Assembly: GCA_050247255.1 (NCBI GenBank)
Contig: JBFWUM010000071.1
Coordinates: 1 to 15,158 of the forward strand
Reading direction: 5' to 3'
DNA length: 15,158 nucleotides
Origin: JBFWUM01 sp050247255
GTDB taxonomy: Bacteria; Acidobacteriota; Vicinamibacteria; Vicinamibacterales; UBA2999
This document shows positions 1 to 9,775 of this stretch, piece by piece. The position numbers and the translations under genes were made by a program. Below the pieces are notes generated by a model. It ran no database searches. It was not told the origin of the DNA and was given only the letters and a program-made list of their open reading frames with translations. The number at the start of each line of letters is the position of its first letter. Within the stretch, counting starts at the first letter, position 1.

Positions 1-644
1 ACGGCAGTGAACTGCACCGCCAGCGCGTCGCCCCCCTGCAGCGTATTGAGCCGCTGGATGGCGGTGTCCATATCGAACAGCAAGGTCCGATCGGTGTCGG
101 AGCGGACCATGCTCTGGATCCAGAAGAACGAGGCGATCCGCGCGCCGCGCGTCACCGGTTCGACCCGGTGGAGGCTGGTCGATGGGTACAGCACCATGTG
201 CCCGGCAGGCAGCTTCACCGAGTGCGCGCCGTAGGTGTCGTCGATCAGCAGCTCGCCGCCGTCGTACTCGTCGGGGCCGGCGAGGAAGAGCGTTGCCGAC
301 AAGTCGGTGCGAATGCGATGCGGCGTCCCGGTCACCTGGCGCACGGCGTTGTCGACGTGGTTGCCGAAGTGCTGTCCGCCGCTGTAGCGGTTGAACAGCG
401 GCGGGAACACGCGCAGCGGCAGCGCCGCGGAGAGAAACAGCGCGTTGCGCTGCAGGGCGGAGAGCACGAGGTCGCCGAGCTCACGCGCCACCGGGTGGTC
501 CTCGGGGAGCTGCGCGTTCTCCTTGACCCTCGCTGACTGGTGACCCGCGGTGGCCCGCCCGTCGACCCAGTCGCTGGCATCGAGCAGGCGGCGCGCGTGC
601 GACACCTGCTCGGCCGACAGCACGTCCGGGATCTGGAGGATCAC
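1..644 (-). CDS. piuC: PKHD-type Fe(II)/2-oxoglutarate dioxygenase, PiuC/YbiX family (3' end cut by window edge)
   Basis: This is an iron(II)- and 2-oxoglutarate-dependent hydroxylase of the PiuC/YbiX family, the usual partner gene of Fiu/PiuA-type siderophore receptors; the physiological substrate of the family is not firmly known. My translation gives 214 residues before the window ends, against about 225 for E. coli YbiX, so only about the last ten are missing. The start is GTG at 644: an in-frame TAA (the receptor's stop) lies two codons upstream, and the first residues (VILQIPDVLS) align with the YbiX N-terminus. Visible active-site residues are H96 and D98 (motif HVD), the distal H159 (SLHRV) and R169 (GARIASF), which binds the 2-oxoglutarate carboxylate; spacing matches YbiX. 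Other family signatures are PLFNRY (82-87), DLSATLFL (114-121), YDGGEL (127-132) and SFFWIQS (172-178). It starts 3 nt after the receptor stop, so the two are surely co-transcribed. Confidence 0.93.
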   Translation of the reverse strand, partial: MILQIPDVLSAEQVSHARRLLDASDWVDGRATAGHQSARVKENAQLPEDHPVARELGDLVLSALQRNALFLSAALPLRVFPPLFNRYSGGQHFGNHVDNAVRQVTGTPHRIRTDLSATLFLAGPDEYDGGELLIDDTYGAHSVKLPAGHMVLYPSTSLHRVEPVTRGARIASFFWIQSMVRSDTDRTLLFDMDTAIQRLNTLQGGDALAVQFTA

Positions 645-647
645 CGC

Positions 648-3062
648 TTACAACCCGACGTCAGCCGTGAGCATGACCGAGCGGCCCGGGCCCGGGATGA
701 AGTGGCCGCCGCCGACCCGGTCGATGTAGCGCTCGTCGCCCAGGTTCAGGCCGTTGACCCGCAGTGTCAGCCGCTCGCTCACGCGATAGGCCGCCATCGC
801 GTCGACCAGCCAGTATGCAGGCGCCAGGCGCGCCGCGGTGTTGTTGTTGAACCGGTCGCCGACGTACTGCACGCCGCCGCCGACCTCGACGTCGCCCGGC
901 AGCCGGAACGTCGACCAGAGGCTGAAGGAATGATCCGGCGTGTTGCCGAACTCGTTGCCCACTTCTGCCGCATTGTTCGATCGGGTGATCTCGCTCGACA
1001 TGAACGTGTAGCTGCCAAACAGCTGCCACCCGCGGGTGATCGCCCCGTTGGCGCCGACCTCGATGCCGCTGACCACGTGCTCGCCGTCGAGCACGGTTGG
1101 CGGATCGCCCGGATTGATGCCCGGCGTGCGCGCGTTGGTCTTGGCGGTGCGGAACGCCGCGGCGTTCATCCCGAGGCGGCCGCCGAACGCATCCCACTTC
1201 GTCCCCAGCTCGAGGCTGAGGGTCTTCTCCGGATCGACTTCCGCCGTGTTGGCCGAAAGGCTCAGCCCTTCGGTGCTCGGGTTCAGCGACGTGCCGACAC
1301 CACCGTAGATGCTCCCCTCCGGCCGCGGCTTGACGACCACGCCACCGCGCCAGCTGGCCATCGTATCGACTCGATCGAGGCGTGTGTCGACGCCGGCAGC
1401 GGTGTGTGAGAAGTAGTCGAGCGAGAAGCGATCGACCCGGACGCCGCCATTGAGCTGGACCTTCGAACCGAGCGCCACCGTGTCGAACACGTAGGCCGCC
1501 GCCGACACCGCGGCTGCGTCCGTCACGCCGCCGTCGCGTTCGAGGCGGCTGACGTACGGCTGGAACGGATCGGGGTTGAACAGGTCGGTGTTCGGCTGCT
1601 CGCCACCCAGTTCAGCCCGGGTCCAGTTCTCCGAAGTCTCGCGGGCGACCTCGACGCCGCTGACCACGGTGTGGCCGATGCGCCCGGTGTCGAAGCGGGT
1701 CGTCAGGTCCGCCTGGCCGGCGGTGATGGCGTCCGCCTGGTCGCGCGACTTCCAGTCGGTGCGCCTGACGTCGGTGCTGGCGTTGCTGGCGAAGCGCGGC
1801 GCGGTGATCAACGAGTCGCGATCGGTGCGGCCGTAGCGCGCGACGGTCCGGAGGCTCACCGAGCTGTTGAAGTCGTGCTCCACTTCGGCCGTCACCGTGT
1901 CGGTCTTCGTGTCCTCGTAGTCGCGGCTGGCCAGCCCATAGAAGTTGCTGAAGTCCACCGGCGCCGGGCGATTCGCATGTGCGCTCAGCGGCACGTTGGC
2001 CGCCGGCACCCACGGAATCCCGTAATCGGGCACGTTCTGCTGATCGAGGTGCGAGTAGCTGAGCGTCGTCCGCGTCTGCGTCCCGAGGCCGAAGGCGAGC
2101 GACGGTGCAATCCCCCACCGCTCGCTGGCGACGACGTCGCGGCCCGGAGTCTCGCTGTCGGTCCACATGGCGTTGAGGCGCAGCGCGCTGCCGCCGGCAA
2201 GCGGCTGGTTCACGTCGATCGTGCCGCGCTTGTAGTCAGCCGATCCGAGGCCGATGCTCGCGGAGCGCGCCGCCGACAGGTGCGGCGCCTTGGTCGCCAG
2301 GTTGATGCTGCCCCCGGTGGAGCCGCGGCCCGAGTACGACGAGGATGGCCCCTTGACGACCTCGACCTGCTCCACGTTGAACGGGTCGCGCGCGTAGCCG
2401 CCTGAATCGCGAATGCCGTCGATGAAGAAGTCGGTGCGCGCGCTGAAGCCGCGGATCGACAGGTTGTCGCCCGCCGGCACGCCGCCCTCGCCCGCCTGGA
2501 TGCTGATGCCGGTCACGTTGCGCAGCACGTCGCGCAGCGTTGTCGCCCCCTGCGCCTGGATGACCGACGAAGGCACGACCGTGATCGTCTGCGGCACGTC
2601 GCGCAGCGGCTGCGTGAACTTCGGCGAGTTGACGTCCGGCGTCCGCCCCTCGACCGCCACGAACTCGGCGGTGCGGATGTCGAGCGTGACCGCGGTATCG
2701 GACGTGAAGGCGGCGCCGACGCCCGTGCCGGCGAGCAGCCGGTCGAGCGCCTGCTGCGCGGTGAAGCGTCCGCGCACGCCGGCCGACGGCAGGTCGCGAA
2801 TCATGTCGTTGGCCAGCGTGACGCGAATGCCCGTGGCCGCTTCGAAGGCCTGGGCCACGCTGCCGATAGTGCCGGCGGCGATGGCGAACGTCTGCTGCGC
2901 CCCCTGGGCGCTTCCCTGCTGCGCCGGCGCAGCTGCAGCCGGAGTGGCCAGGCCGGGCACGAGCGCGCTCGCGGTGAACGCCGCGCCGAGGACGAAGAGG
3001 CGCGCGGTGCCGCGACGGCGGCGCTTGCTGTGAGTCGAGCGAACGAAGGGCGTGTTTTTCAT
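648..3062 (-). CDS. TonB-dependent siderophore receptor, Fiu/PiuA-like, with N-terminal STN domain
   Basis: Outer-membrane receptor that imports a ferric siderophore (probably catecholate type, from its resemblance to Fiu/PiuA) using TonB/ExbBD energy. From ATG 3062 it has 804 residues. An Arg-rich N-terminus (KRRRR, 13-17) is followed by a hydrophobic signal segment ending in an Ala-rich stretch (about 20-46). An STN (secretin/TonB N-terminal) domain spans about 57-130. The plug (about 148-258) shows DVPQTITVVP, TLRDVLRNVTGI, LSIRGF, FIDGIRD, EQVEVVKGPSS and GGSINLATKAP. The rest is beta-barrel, ending IPGPGRSVMLTADVGL; the terminal residue is Leu rather than the usual aromatic. A TTG at 3074 could add four residues but lies inside a palindromic operator, so ATG 3062 is preferred. 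It is followed 3 nt later by the piuC-type gene, as fiu is by ybiX in E. coli. An STN domain suggests surface signalling, but no FecI/FecR-type pair is present here. Confidence 0.95.
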   Translation of the reverse strand: MKNTPFVRSTHSKRRRRGTARLFVLGAAFTASALVPGLATPAAAAPAQQGSAQGAQQTFAIAAGTIGSVAQAFEAATGIRVTLANDMIRDLPSAGVRGRFTAQQALDRLLAGTGVGAAFTSDTAVTLDIRTAEFVAVEGRTPDVNSPKFTQPLRDVPQTITVVPSSVIQAQGATTLRDVLRNVTGISIQAGEGGVPAGDNLSIRGFSARTDFFIDGIRDSGGYARDPFNVEQVEVVKGPSSSYSGRGSTGGSINLATKAPHLSAARSASIGLGSADYKRGTIDVNQPLAGGSALRLNAMWTDSETPGRDVVASERWGIAPSLAFGLGTQTRTTLSYSHLDQQNVPDYGIPWVPAANVPLSAHANRPAPVDFSNFYGLASRDYEDTKTDTVTAEVEHDFNSSVSLRTVARYGRTDRDSLITAPRFASNASTDVRRTDWKSRDQADAITAGQADLTTRFDTGRIGHTVVSGVEVARETSENWTRAELGGEQPNTDLFNPDPFQPYVSRLERDGGVTDAAAVSAAAYVFDTVALGSKVQLNGGVRVDRFSLDYFSHTAAGVDTRLDRVDTMASWRGGVVVKPRPEGSIYGGVGTSLNPSTEGLSLSANTAEVDPEKTLSLELGTKWDAFGGRLGMNAAAFRTAKTNARTPGINPGDPPTVLDGEHVVSGIEVGANGAITRGWQLFGSYTFMSSEITRSNNAAEVGNEFGNTPDHSFSLWSTFRLPGDVEVGGGVQYVGDRFNNNTAARLAPAYWLVDAMAAYRVSERLTLRVNGLNLGDERYIDRVGGGHFIPGPGRSVMLTADVGL

Positions 3063-3064
3063 CG

Positions 3065-3079
3065 TGAGATCCAATCTCA
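3065..3079. promoter_or_regulatory. Palindromic operator at the receptor start (candidate Fur-type box, site 1)
   Basis: Plus-strand sequence TGAGATCCAATCTCA, a perfect 6-3-6 inverted repeat. It is one of three such sites in the window, all beside iron-uptake genes. It ends 2 nt before the receptor ATG at 3062, so a bound regulator would block the ribosome-binding/early transcribed region, and the RNA could also fold into a 6-bp hairpin. I did not find a convincing -35/-10 pair in the 68 bases between the PepSY stop and this ATG. Regulator identity is inferred. Confidence 0.65.
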
Positions 3080-3130
3080 GTTTGAATGAAACGTGCGGGT
3101 GCGATGCAGGGTGATTCGGTGCATCAACAA

Positions 3131-4312
3131 TTAGGCGGCGTTACTGCGGGCGACCGGCGGCGCGTCAGCCGCTGCGCGGCGGCTGCGCCACGCGCCGAAG
3201 CGGCGCAGGGCGAGCGCGATCCCGGTCCAGACGAGCACCACGGCGCCAGCCGTGGCAATGCCGGCGATGGTCTGGCCGGGCAGGCCGAAGAACTCGCCGG
3301 TGTGCGCGAAGCGGAGAAATGTCCGAAGCTGGCGGCCCGTTGTCTGGTCGTCCCACCGCTGGATCGTCACGACCTCGCCGGTGGCGCGGTCGAGCGTGAG
3401 CGTGTCGCGCAGCTGCGGCTGGCCGCCGTAGCCGCGATCGATCGTGAACGCGACTGGCCCGTTACCGCCGACGCGGGCGCCGATCGTCCGCCATCCATCG
3501 ACTGACTGCTCCGCGCGCTGCCAGAGCGGCTCGATGGGAGCAGCCTCACCGCGCTCCGCACCCTCGCGGCCTGCGCCAGCACCGCGCGGCGCGCCGCCGC
3601 CACGTCCGCCGGCATTGGCCGGCGCCGGCGGCTCCTCGCCGACAACCTGGTACACCGCGCGATTGGCCCAGGGGAACGAGATCGGCATCGCGCCGACGAT
3701 CACGATCGCCAGCGGAATGCAGCACCAGATGCCGATGGCGTTATGCCAGTTGAAGTCGCGTGCCTTGCCCTGCAGGCCGCCGCGGAACCAGACGATCTGG
3801 CGGACCTGCGTCCAGGTCCAGCGGCGCGGCAGCCACAGGTACATCCCGCCGAGCACGATCAGCAGGAACAGGACATTCGACCACCCGGTCACCGCCTTCA
3901 TCGTCTGGCGGATCGGCCCGTTCTCGGCGCCGAGGTAACGGTGCCAGGTGGTGACCGTTCGGAAGAAGGGGCGCAGCGTCGGCGCCGACTCGCCGAGCAC
4001 GGCGCCGGTGTAGGGATTGATCGTCAGGATGGTGCCGTCAACCGTGGCGAGCGCCGGCGCGCCGGGAACCGAAGACACGGTCAGGTTGGTCACCGTCTCG
4101 CCGGGTTTCGTAGCGGCAGCAGCTGCGATCAGCTCGTCCACGGCCAGCCGCGGCGTGGCGGCTGACGGCGGCAGCGCCGCGTCCGTCGAATCGGCCCAGG
4201 CGATCATCTGCTTTTCGTAGGTCAGCAGGACGCCGGTGACCGACATGATCAGGATGACGATGCCGGCGATGACGCCCGCCAGCAGATGGAGCCAGAAAAT
4301 GAGTTTGCGCAC
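3131..4312 (-). CDS. PepSY-associated transmembrane protein, probable ferric-siderophore reductase (PiuB/FoxB-like)
   Basis: Inner-membrane PepSY-TM family protein, thought in this family to reduce ferric siderophore in or at the periplasm using membrane-bound haem. From GTG 4312 it has 393 residues with four predicted membrane spans (about 6-31, 144-161, 191-212, 347-368) and a periplasmic PepSY region after the first. Histidines stand at the membrane edges, as expected for haem ligands: H9 (WLHLLAG), H124 (TTWHRYLG), H190 (FNWHNAIGIW) and H337 (FAHTGEFFGLPGQ). A Gly/Arg/Ala-rich low-complexity insert covers about 228-258. An upstream GTG (4354) would add 14 residues, but that stretch contains a 15-bp palindromic operator. 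GTG 4312 has a GGAG Shine-Dalgarno 8 nt upstream and begins MRKLIFWLHLLAG, typical of the family. It is the first gene of the receptor/dioxygenase cassette, with a promoter and two operator palindromes directly upstream. Reductase function is inferred from family and context. Confidence 0.88.
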   Translation of the reverse strand: MRKLIFWLHLLAGVIAGIVILIMSVTGVLLTYEKQMIAWADSTDAALPPSAATPRLAVDELIAAAAATKPGETVTNLTVSSVPGAPALATVDGTILTINPYTGAVLGESAPTLRPFFRTVTTWHRYLGAENGPIRQTMKAVTGWSNVLFLLIVLGGMYLWLPRRWTWTQVRQIVWFRGGLQGKARDFNWHNAIGIWCCIPLAIVIVGAMPISFPWANRAVYQVVGEEPPAPANAGGRGGGAPRGAGAGREGAERGEAAPIEPLWQRAEQSVDGWRTIGARVGGNGPVAFTIDRGYGGQPQLRDTLTLDRATGEVVTIQRWDDQTTGRQLRTFLRFAHTGEFFGLPGQTIAGIATAGAVVLVWTGIALALRRFGAWRSRRAAADAPPVARSNAA

Positions 4313-4338
4313 GCCTGACGCTCCGGACGAAGATTTGA

Positions 4339-4353
4339 TGAGACTGAGTCTCA
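4339..4353. promoter_or_regulatory. Palindromic operator downstream of the PepSY-gene promoter (candidate Fur-type box, site 2)
   Basis: TGAGACTGAGTCTCA, a perfect 7-1-7 inverted repeat with the same geometry as the classical Fur box (TGATAATNATTATCA), matching it at 10 of 14 arm positions. It lies just downstream of the predicted transcription start (about 4360) and upstream of the chosen GTG start at 4312, a position suited to repression by blocking polymerase. That Fur or a Fur relative binds is inference. Confidence 0.7.
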
Positions 4354-4366
4354 CTACCGAAGTCGG

Positions 4367-4395
4367 AGTGTAGTGGTCGGACTGGGCGGCGTCAA
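4367..4395 (-). promoter_or_regulatory. Sigma-70-like promoter for the PepSY/receptor/dioxygenase cassette
   Basis: On the minus strand, TTGACG (4395-4390) is separated by exactly 17 nt from TACACT (4372-4367). The -35 matches 5/6 and the -10 4/6 of the sigma-70 consensus. It lies in the 107-bp gap between the VWA stop and the PepSY start and is bracketed by operator palindromes at 4404-4418 and 4339-4353. Predicted transcription start is about 4360. Confidence 0.6.
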
Positions 4396-4403
4396 GGCCT
4401 TTT

Positions 4404-4418
4404 TGAGACTACGTCTCA
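4404..4418. promoter_or_regulatory. Palindromic operator upstream of the PepSY-gene promoter (candidate Fur-type box, site 3)
   Basis: TGAGACTACGTCTCA, a perfect 6-3-6 inverted repeat with the same TGAGAC arms as the site at 4339-4353; the two centres are 65 bp apart. It sits 1 nt beyond the VWA stop codon and just upstream of the PepSY -35 box. It is followed on the minus strand by AAAAA, so the RNA could form a small hairpin, but the match to the other two sites makes a DNA operator the better reading. Confidence 0.65.
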
Positions 4419-4419
4419 G

Positions 4420-5310
4420 TTAGCGGGAAAACGCGAAATAGCCGCGGCGTGCCCGGGCGAACCGGCCGGGGGTCGTCATCCGCACGCGGATCAGCCGCCA
4501 GGTGCCGTCCGGCGCCTTCGGCGTCGTGTAGCCAAGCGTGTACTGCGAGTTGAGCTCCCGGGCGATGCGCTCGGTGGCCGGCCCGACGTCGGCCGCGGAG
4601 CGCACCACCTCCGTGTAGCCGCCCATCTGCCCCGTCAGCTCGCGCAACGCCTCGACGTTGACGCCGCCCGCGGCCCGCTCGGTGCCATCGTCGATGGCGA
4701 TGCCGTAGAGGAACGCGTCGGTGCGCCGCAGCGCATCGCGCGCCTGCGCCAGCGTCGCGCTGCTCGCCGTGTCGGCGCCGTCGGAGATCACGACCATCGC
4801 CGCGCGCGCATGCTGCCGCCGCCCGAACATCGGCGCCGCCGCTGCCAGCGCGTCGTACATCGCCGTACCGCCGGTGGGCCGCTCGCGGTCGAGCCGCGCA
4901 CGGAGCTGCGACGGCGGCATCGTCCAGGGGACGAGGATGCGTGGCCGATGGTTGAAGGCGCCGACAAACGCCTGGTCCCCAGGCTCGAGCAGCTCGGCGA
5001 CAAAGCGGTCGACGGCGACCCGCGCATCGACCATCGCCTGCCCGCGCATGCTGTCGCTGGCATCGAGCATGACGCCGAGGCTCACCGGCACGCGCTGATC
5101 GGTGAACTGGGTCACCGGCTGGCGTGCGCCGTCCTCGAACACCTCGAAGTCGTCGCGGTCCAGCCCGGTGATGAGTCGGCCATTGGCGTCAACGACCGTG
5201 ACCGACACCTGAACCGTGTAGACGCCGCCACGAAAAATCTGAGCGGATGTTTGAACCACGACATACACGACAAACACGAAACTCACGACGAGGACGGGTG
5301 GTCGCTTCAT
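4420..5310 (-). CDS. Secreted VWA-domain protein (VWFA-related family common in Acidobacteria)
   Basis: Exported protein with a von Willebrand factor A domain; the molecular role of this family is unknown. From ATG 5310 it has 296 residues. Residues 5-23 form a Val/Phe-rich signal peptide (VLVVSFVFVVYVVVQTSAQ). The VWFA-related N-terminal strand region follows, including VSVTVVDANGRLITGL and FEVFEDGARQPV (about 35-66). The VWA fold starts near 74, with a complete metal-ion-dependent adhesion site: D83-x-S85-x-S87 (DASDS), T149 (TGGTAMYDA) and D177 (VISDGADT). The C-terminus (LNSQYTLGYT, RVRMTTPG, RRGYFA) is typical of the family. An in-frame extension to 5463 runs into carB and is not credible; ATG 5310 has AAGGG 6-7 nt upstream and directly precedes the signal peptide. 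It lies 32 bp after carB and may share its transcript. The signal-peptide codons coincide with a CACGAA-type nucleotide repeat. Confidence 0.92.
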   Translation of the reverse strand: MKRPPVLVVSFVFVVYVVVQTSAQIFRGGVYTVQVSVTVVDANGRLITGLDRDDFEVFEDGARQPVTQFTDQRVPVSLGVMLDASDSMRGQAMVDARVAVDRFVAELLEPGDQAFVGAFNHRPRILVPWTMPPSQLRARLDRERPTGGTAMYDALAAAAPMFGRRQHARAAMVVISDGADTASSATLAQARDALRRTDAFLYGIAIDDGTERAAGGVNVEALRELTGQMGGYTEVVRSAADVGPATERIARELNSQYTLGYTTPKAPDGTWRLIRVRMTTPGRFARARRGYFAFSR

Positions 5311-5339
5311 GAGAAGCCCTTTCGTGGATTTCGTGGTTC
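5253..5339. repeat. Imperfect inverted repeat of CACGAA-type elements around the VWA start codon
   Basis: Plus-strand 5253-5272 (GAACCACGACATACACGACA) is the reverse complement of 5320-5339 at 17 of 20 positions. The arms enclose the AAGGG Shine-Dalgarno and ATG (5310) of the VWA gene in a loop of about 47 nt. One arm lies in the leader and the other inside the signal-peptide coding region. Related ACACGA units continue to about 5280. The wording resembles short CACGAA repeats seen between genes in many environmental genomes. Confidence 0.6.
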
Positions 5340-5342
5340 GAA

Positions 5343-8594
<3,252 letters not shown>

Positions 8595-8601
8595 CGGGTC
8601 T

Positions 8602-9741
8602 CTACCGCTTCTCCATCGAGTCGAGGAACTGCCGGAACAGGTAGTCGGCGTCGTGCGGACCGGGTGACGCCTCAGGGTGGTACTGGACGGAGAAGATTGG
8701 CTTCGTCGTGTGGCGGAAGCCTTCGACCGTGCCGTCGTAGAGGTTCAGGTGCGTCACCTGGACGTCGGCCGGCAGCGTGTCCGGATTGACCGCGAAGCCG
8801 TGGTTCTGCGACGTGATCTCCACCTTGCCCGACTGCAGCTCCTTGACCGGGTGGTTCGCACCGCGGTGGCCGAACTTCAACTTGAACGTCTCGGCGCCGA
8901 GCGCGAGGCCGCAGATCTGGTGGCCGAGACAGATGCCGAACATGGGCCGCTCCGACTGTGCCAGCTGCCGGACGTTCTCGATGGCGTAGCTCAGCGCCGC
9001 CGGGTCGCCGGGGCCGTTGCTCAGGAAGAGGCCATCGGGGTCGATGGCCAGCAGGTCGCTGGCCGGCGCGGTCGCCGGGAAGACGTGGACGTCGCAGCCG
9101 TAGGCGTCGAGCCGCCGCAGGATGTTCCACTTGATGCCGAAGTCGTACGCGGCGACGCGGAACCGCCGGCCGCCGCGGCGCTCCGGGGCAATGCCGAACT
9201 CGCGGTGGTCCGCCTCGCCTGCCGCCGCGGCGCGCTCACGCCACTCGAACGGGCTGTCACACGTGACCTCGCGCACGAGATCGGAACCCTCCATCTTCGG
9301 GATACTGCGCGCCTTCTCCACCAGCTCCAGCGGATCGACCTGGCCGGTGGCGATGATGCCGCGCATGACACCCGCCGACCGCAGCACGCGCGTCAGCGCC
9401 CGGGTGTCGATGTCGGCAATGGCGACAATCTTGTGGCGCACGAGGTAATCGCGCAGCGACTGGTCGGCGCGCCAATTGCTGGCCACCGGCGACGCTTCGC
9501 GCATGACGAAGCCGGCGACCCGCGGGGCCTCCGACTCGGCATCGCCGTCGGCCACACCGTAATTGCCGATCTGCGGCGCCGTCATCGTCACGATCTGTCC
9601 GGCGTACGAGGGGTCGGTGAGCACTTCCTGGTAGCCGGTCATGCTCGTGTTGAACACGACCTCGCCGCGCGCCTCGCCGGCCGCGCCCGCGGCGACGCCG
9701 CGGTACCAGGTCCCGTCTTCCAAGGCCAATACTGCGTTCAT
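8602..9741 (-). CDS. carA: Carbamoyl-phosphate synthase small (glutaminase) subunit
   Basis: Cytoplasmic glutaminase subunit that releases ammonia from glutamine and passes it to CarB. It has 379 residues (E. coli 382). The N-terminal CPSase domain shows GEVVFNTSMTGYQEVLTDPSYAGQ (26-49) and IADIDTRALTRVLR (108-121). The class I glutamine amidotransferase domain begins at about 195 and has the nucleophile C271 (MFGICLGHQICGLALG) with H355 and E357 (VQYHPEASPGPHD). Other markers are LSNGPGDP (240-247) and TSQNHGFAV (310-318). The ATG at 9741 has no strong Shine-Dalgarno. The 34-bp gap behind it is unusually AT-rich and contains AATAAT (minus strand, 9756-9751), a possible -10 with no good -35, so a separate carAB promoter there is possible but weakly supported. 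Otherwise it would be read from the kinase-like gene upstream. Confidence 0.98.
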   Translation of the reverse strand: MNAVLALEDGTWYRGVAAGAAGEARGEVVFNTSMTGYQEVLTDPSYAGQIVTMTAPQIGNYGVADGDAESEAPRVAGFVMREASPVASNWRADQSLRDYLVRHKIVAIADIDTRALTRVLRSAGVMRGIIATGQVDPLELVEKARSIPKMEGSDLVREVTCDSPFEWRERAAAAGEADHREFGIAPERRGGRRFRVAAYDFGIKWNILRRLDAYGCDVHVFPATAPASDLLAIDPDGLFLSNGPGDPAALSYAIENVRQLAQSERPMFGICLGHQICGLALGAETFKLKFGHRGANHPVKELQSGKVEITSQNHGFAVNPDTLPADVQVTHLNLYDGTVEGFRHTTKPIFSVQYHPEASPGPHDADYLFRQFLDSMEKR

Positions 9742-9775
9742 CTATGTTTAATTATTCACGATCTTGAGTATTTAT

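Noticed and set aside
4404..4418. Intrinsic terminator of the VWA gene (hairpin plus A/U run)
   Set aside because: The stem is only 6 bp, and the same palindrome recurs at 4339 and 3065 where a terminator makes no sense; an operator fits all three. A dual role cannot be excluded.
9742..9775. AT-rich 34-bp gap as a firm carAB promoter
   Set aside because: AATAAT could be a -10, but no acceptable -35 lies 16-18 nt upstream and it would leave almost no leader; mentioned only in the carA entry.
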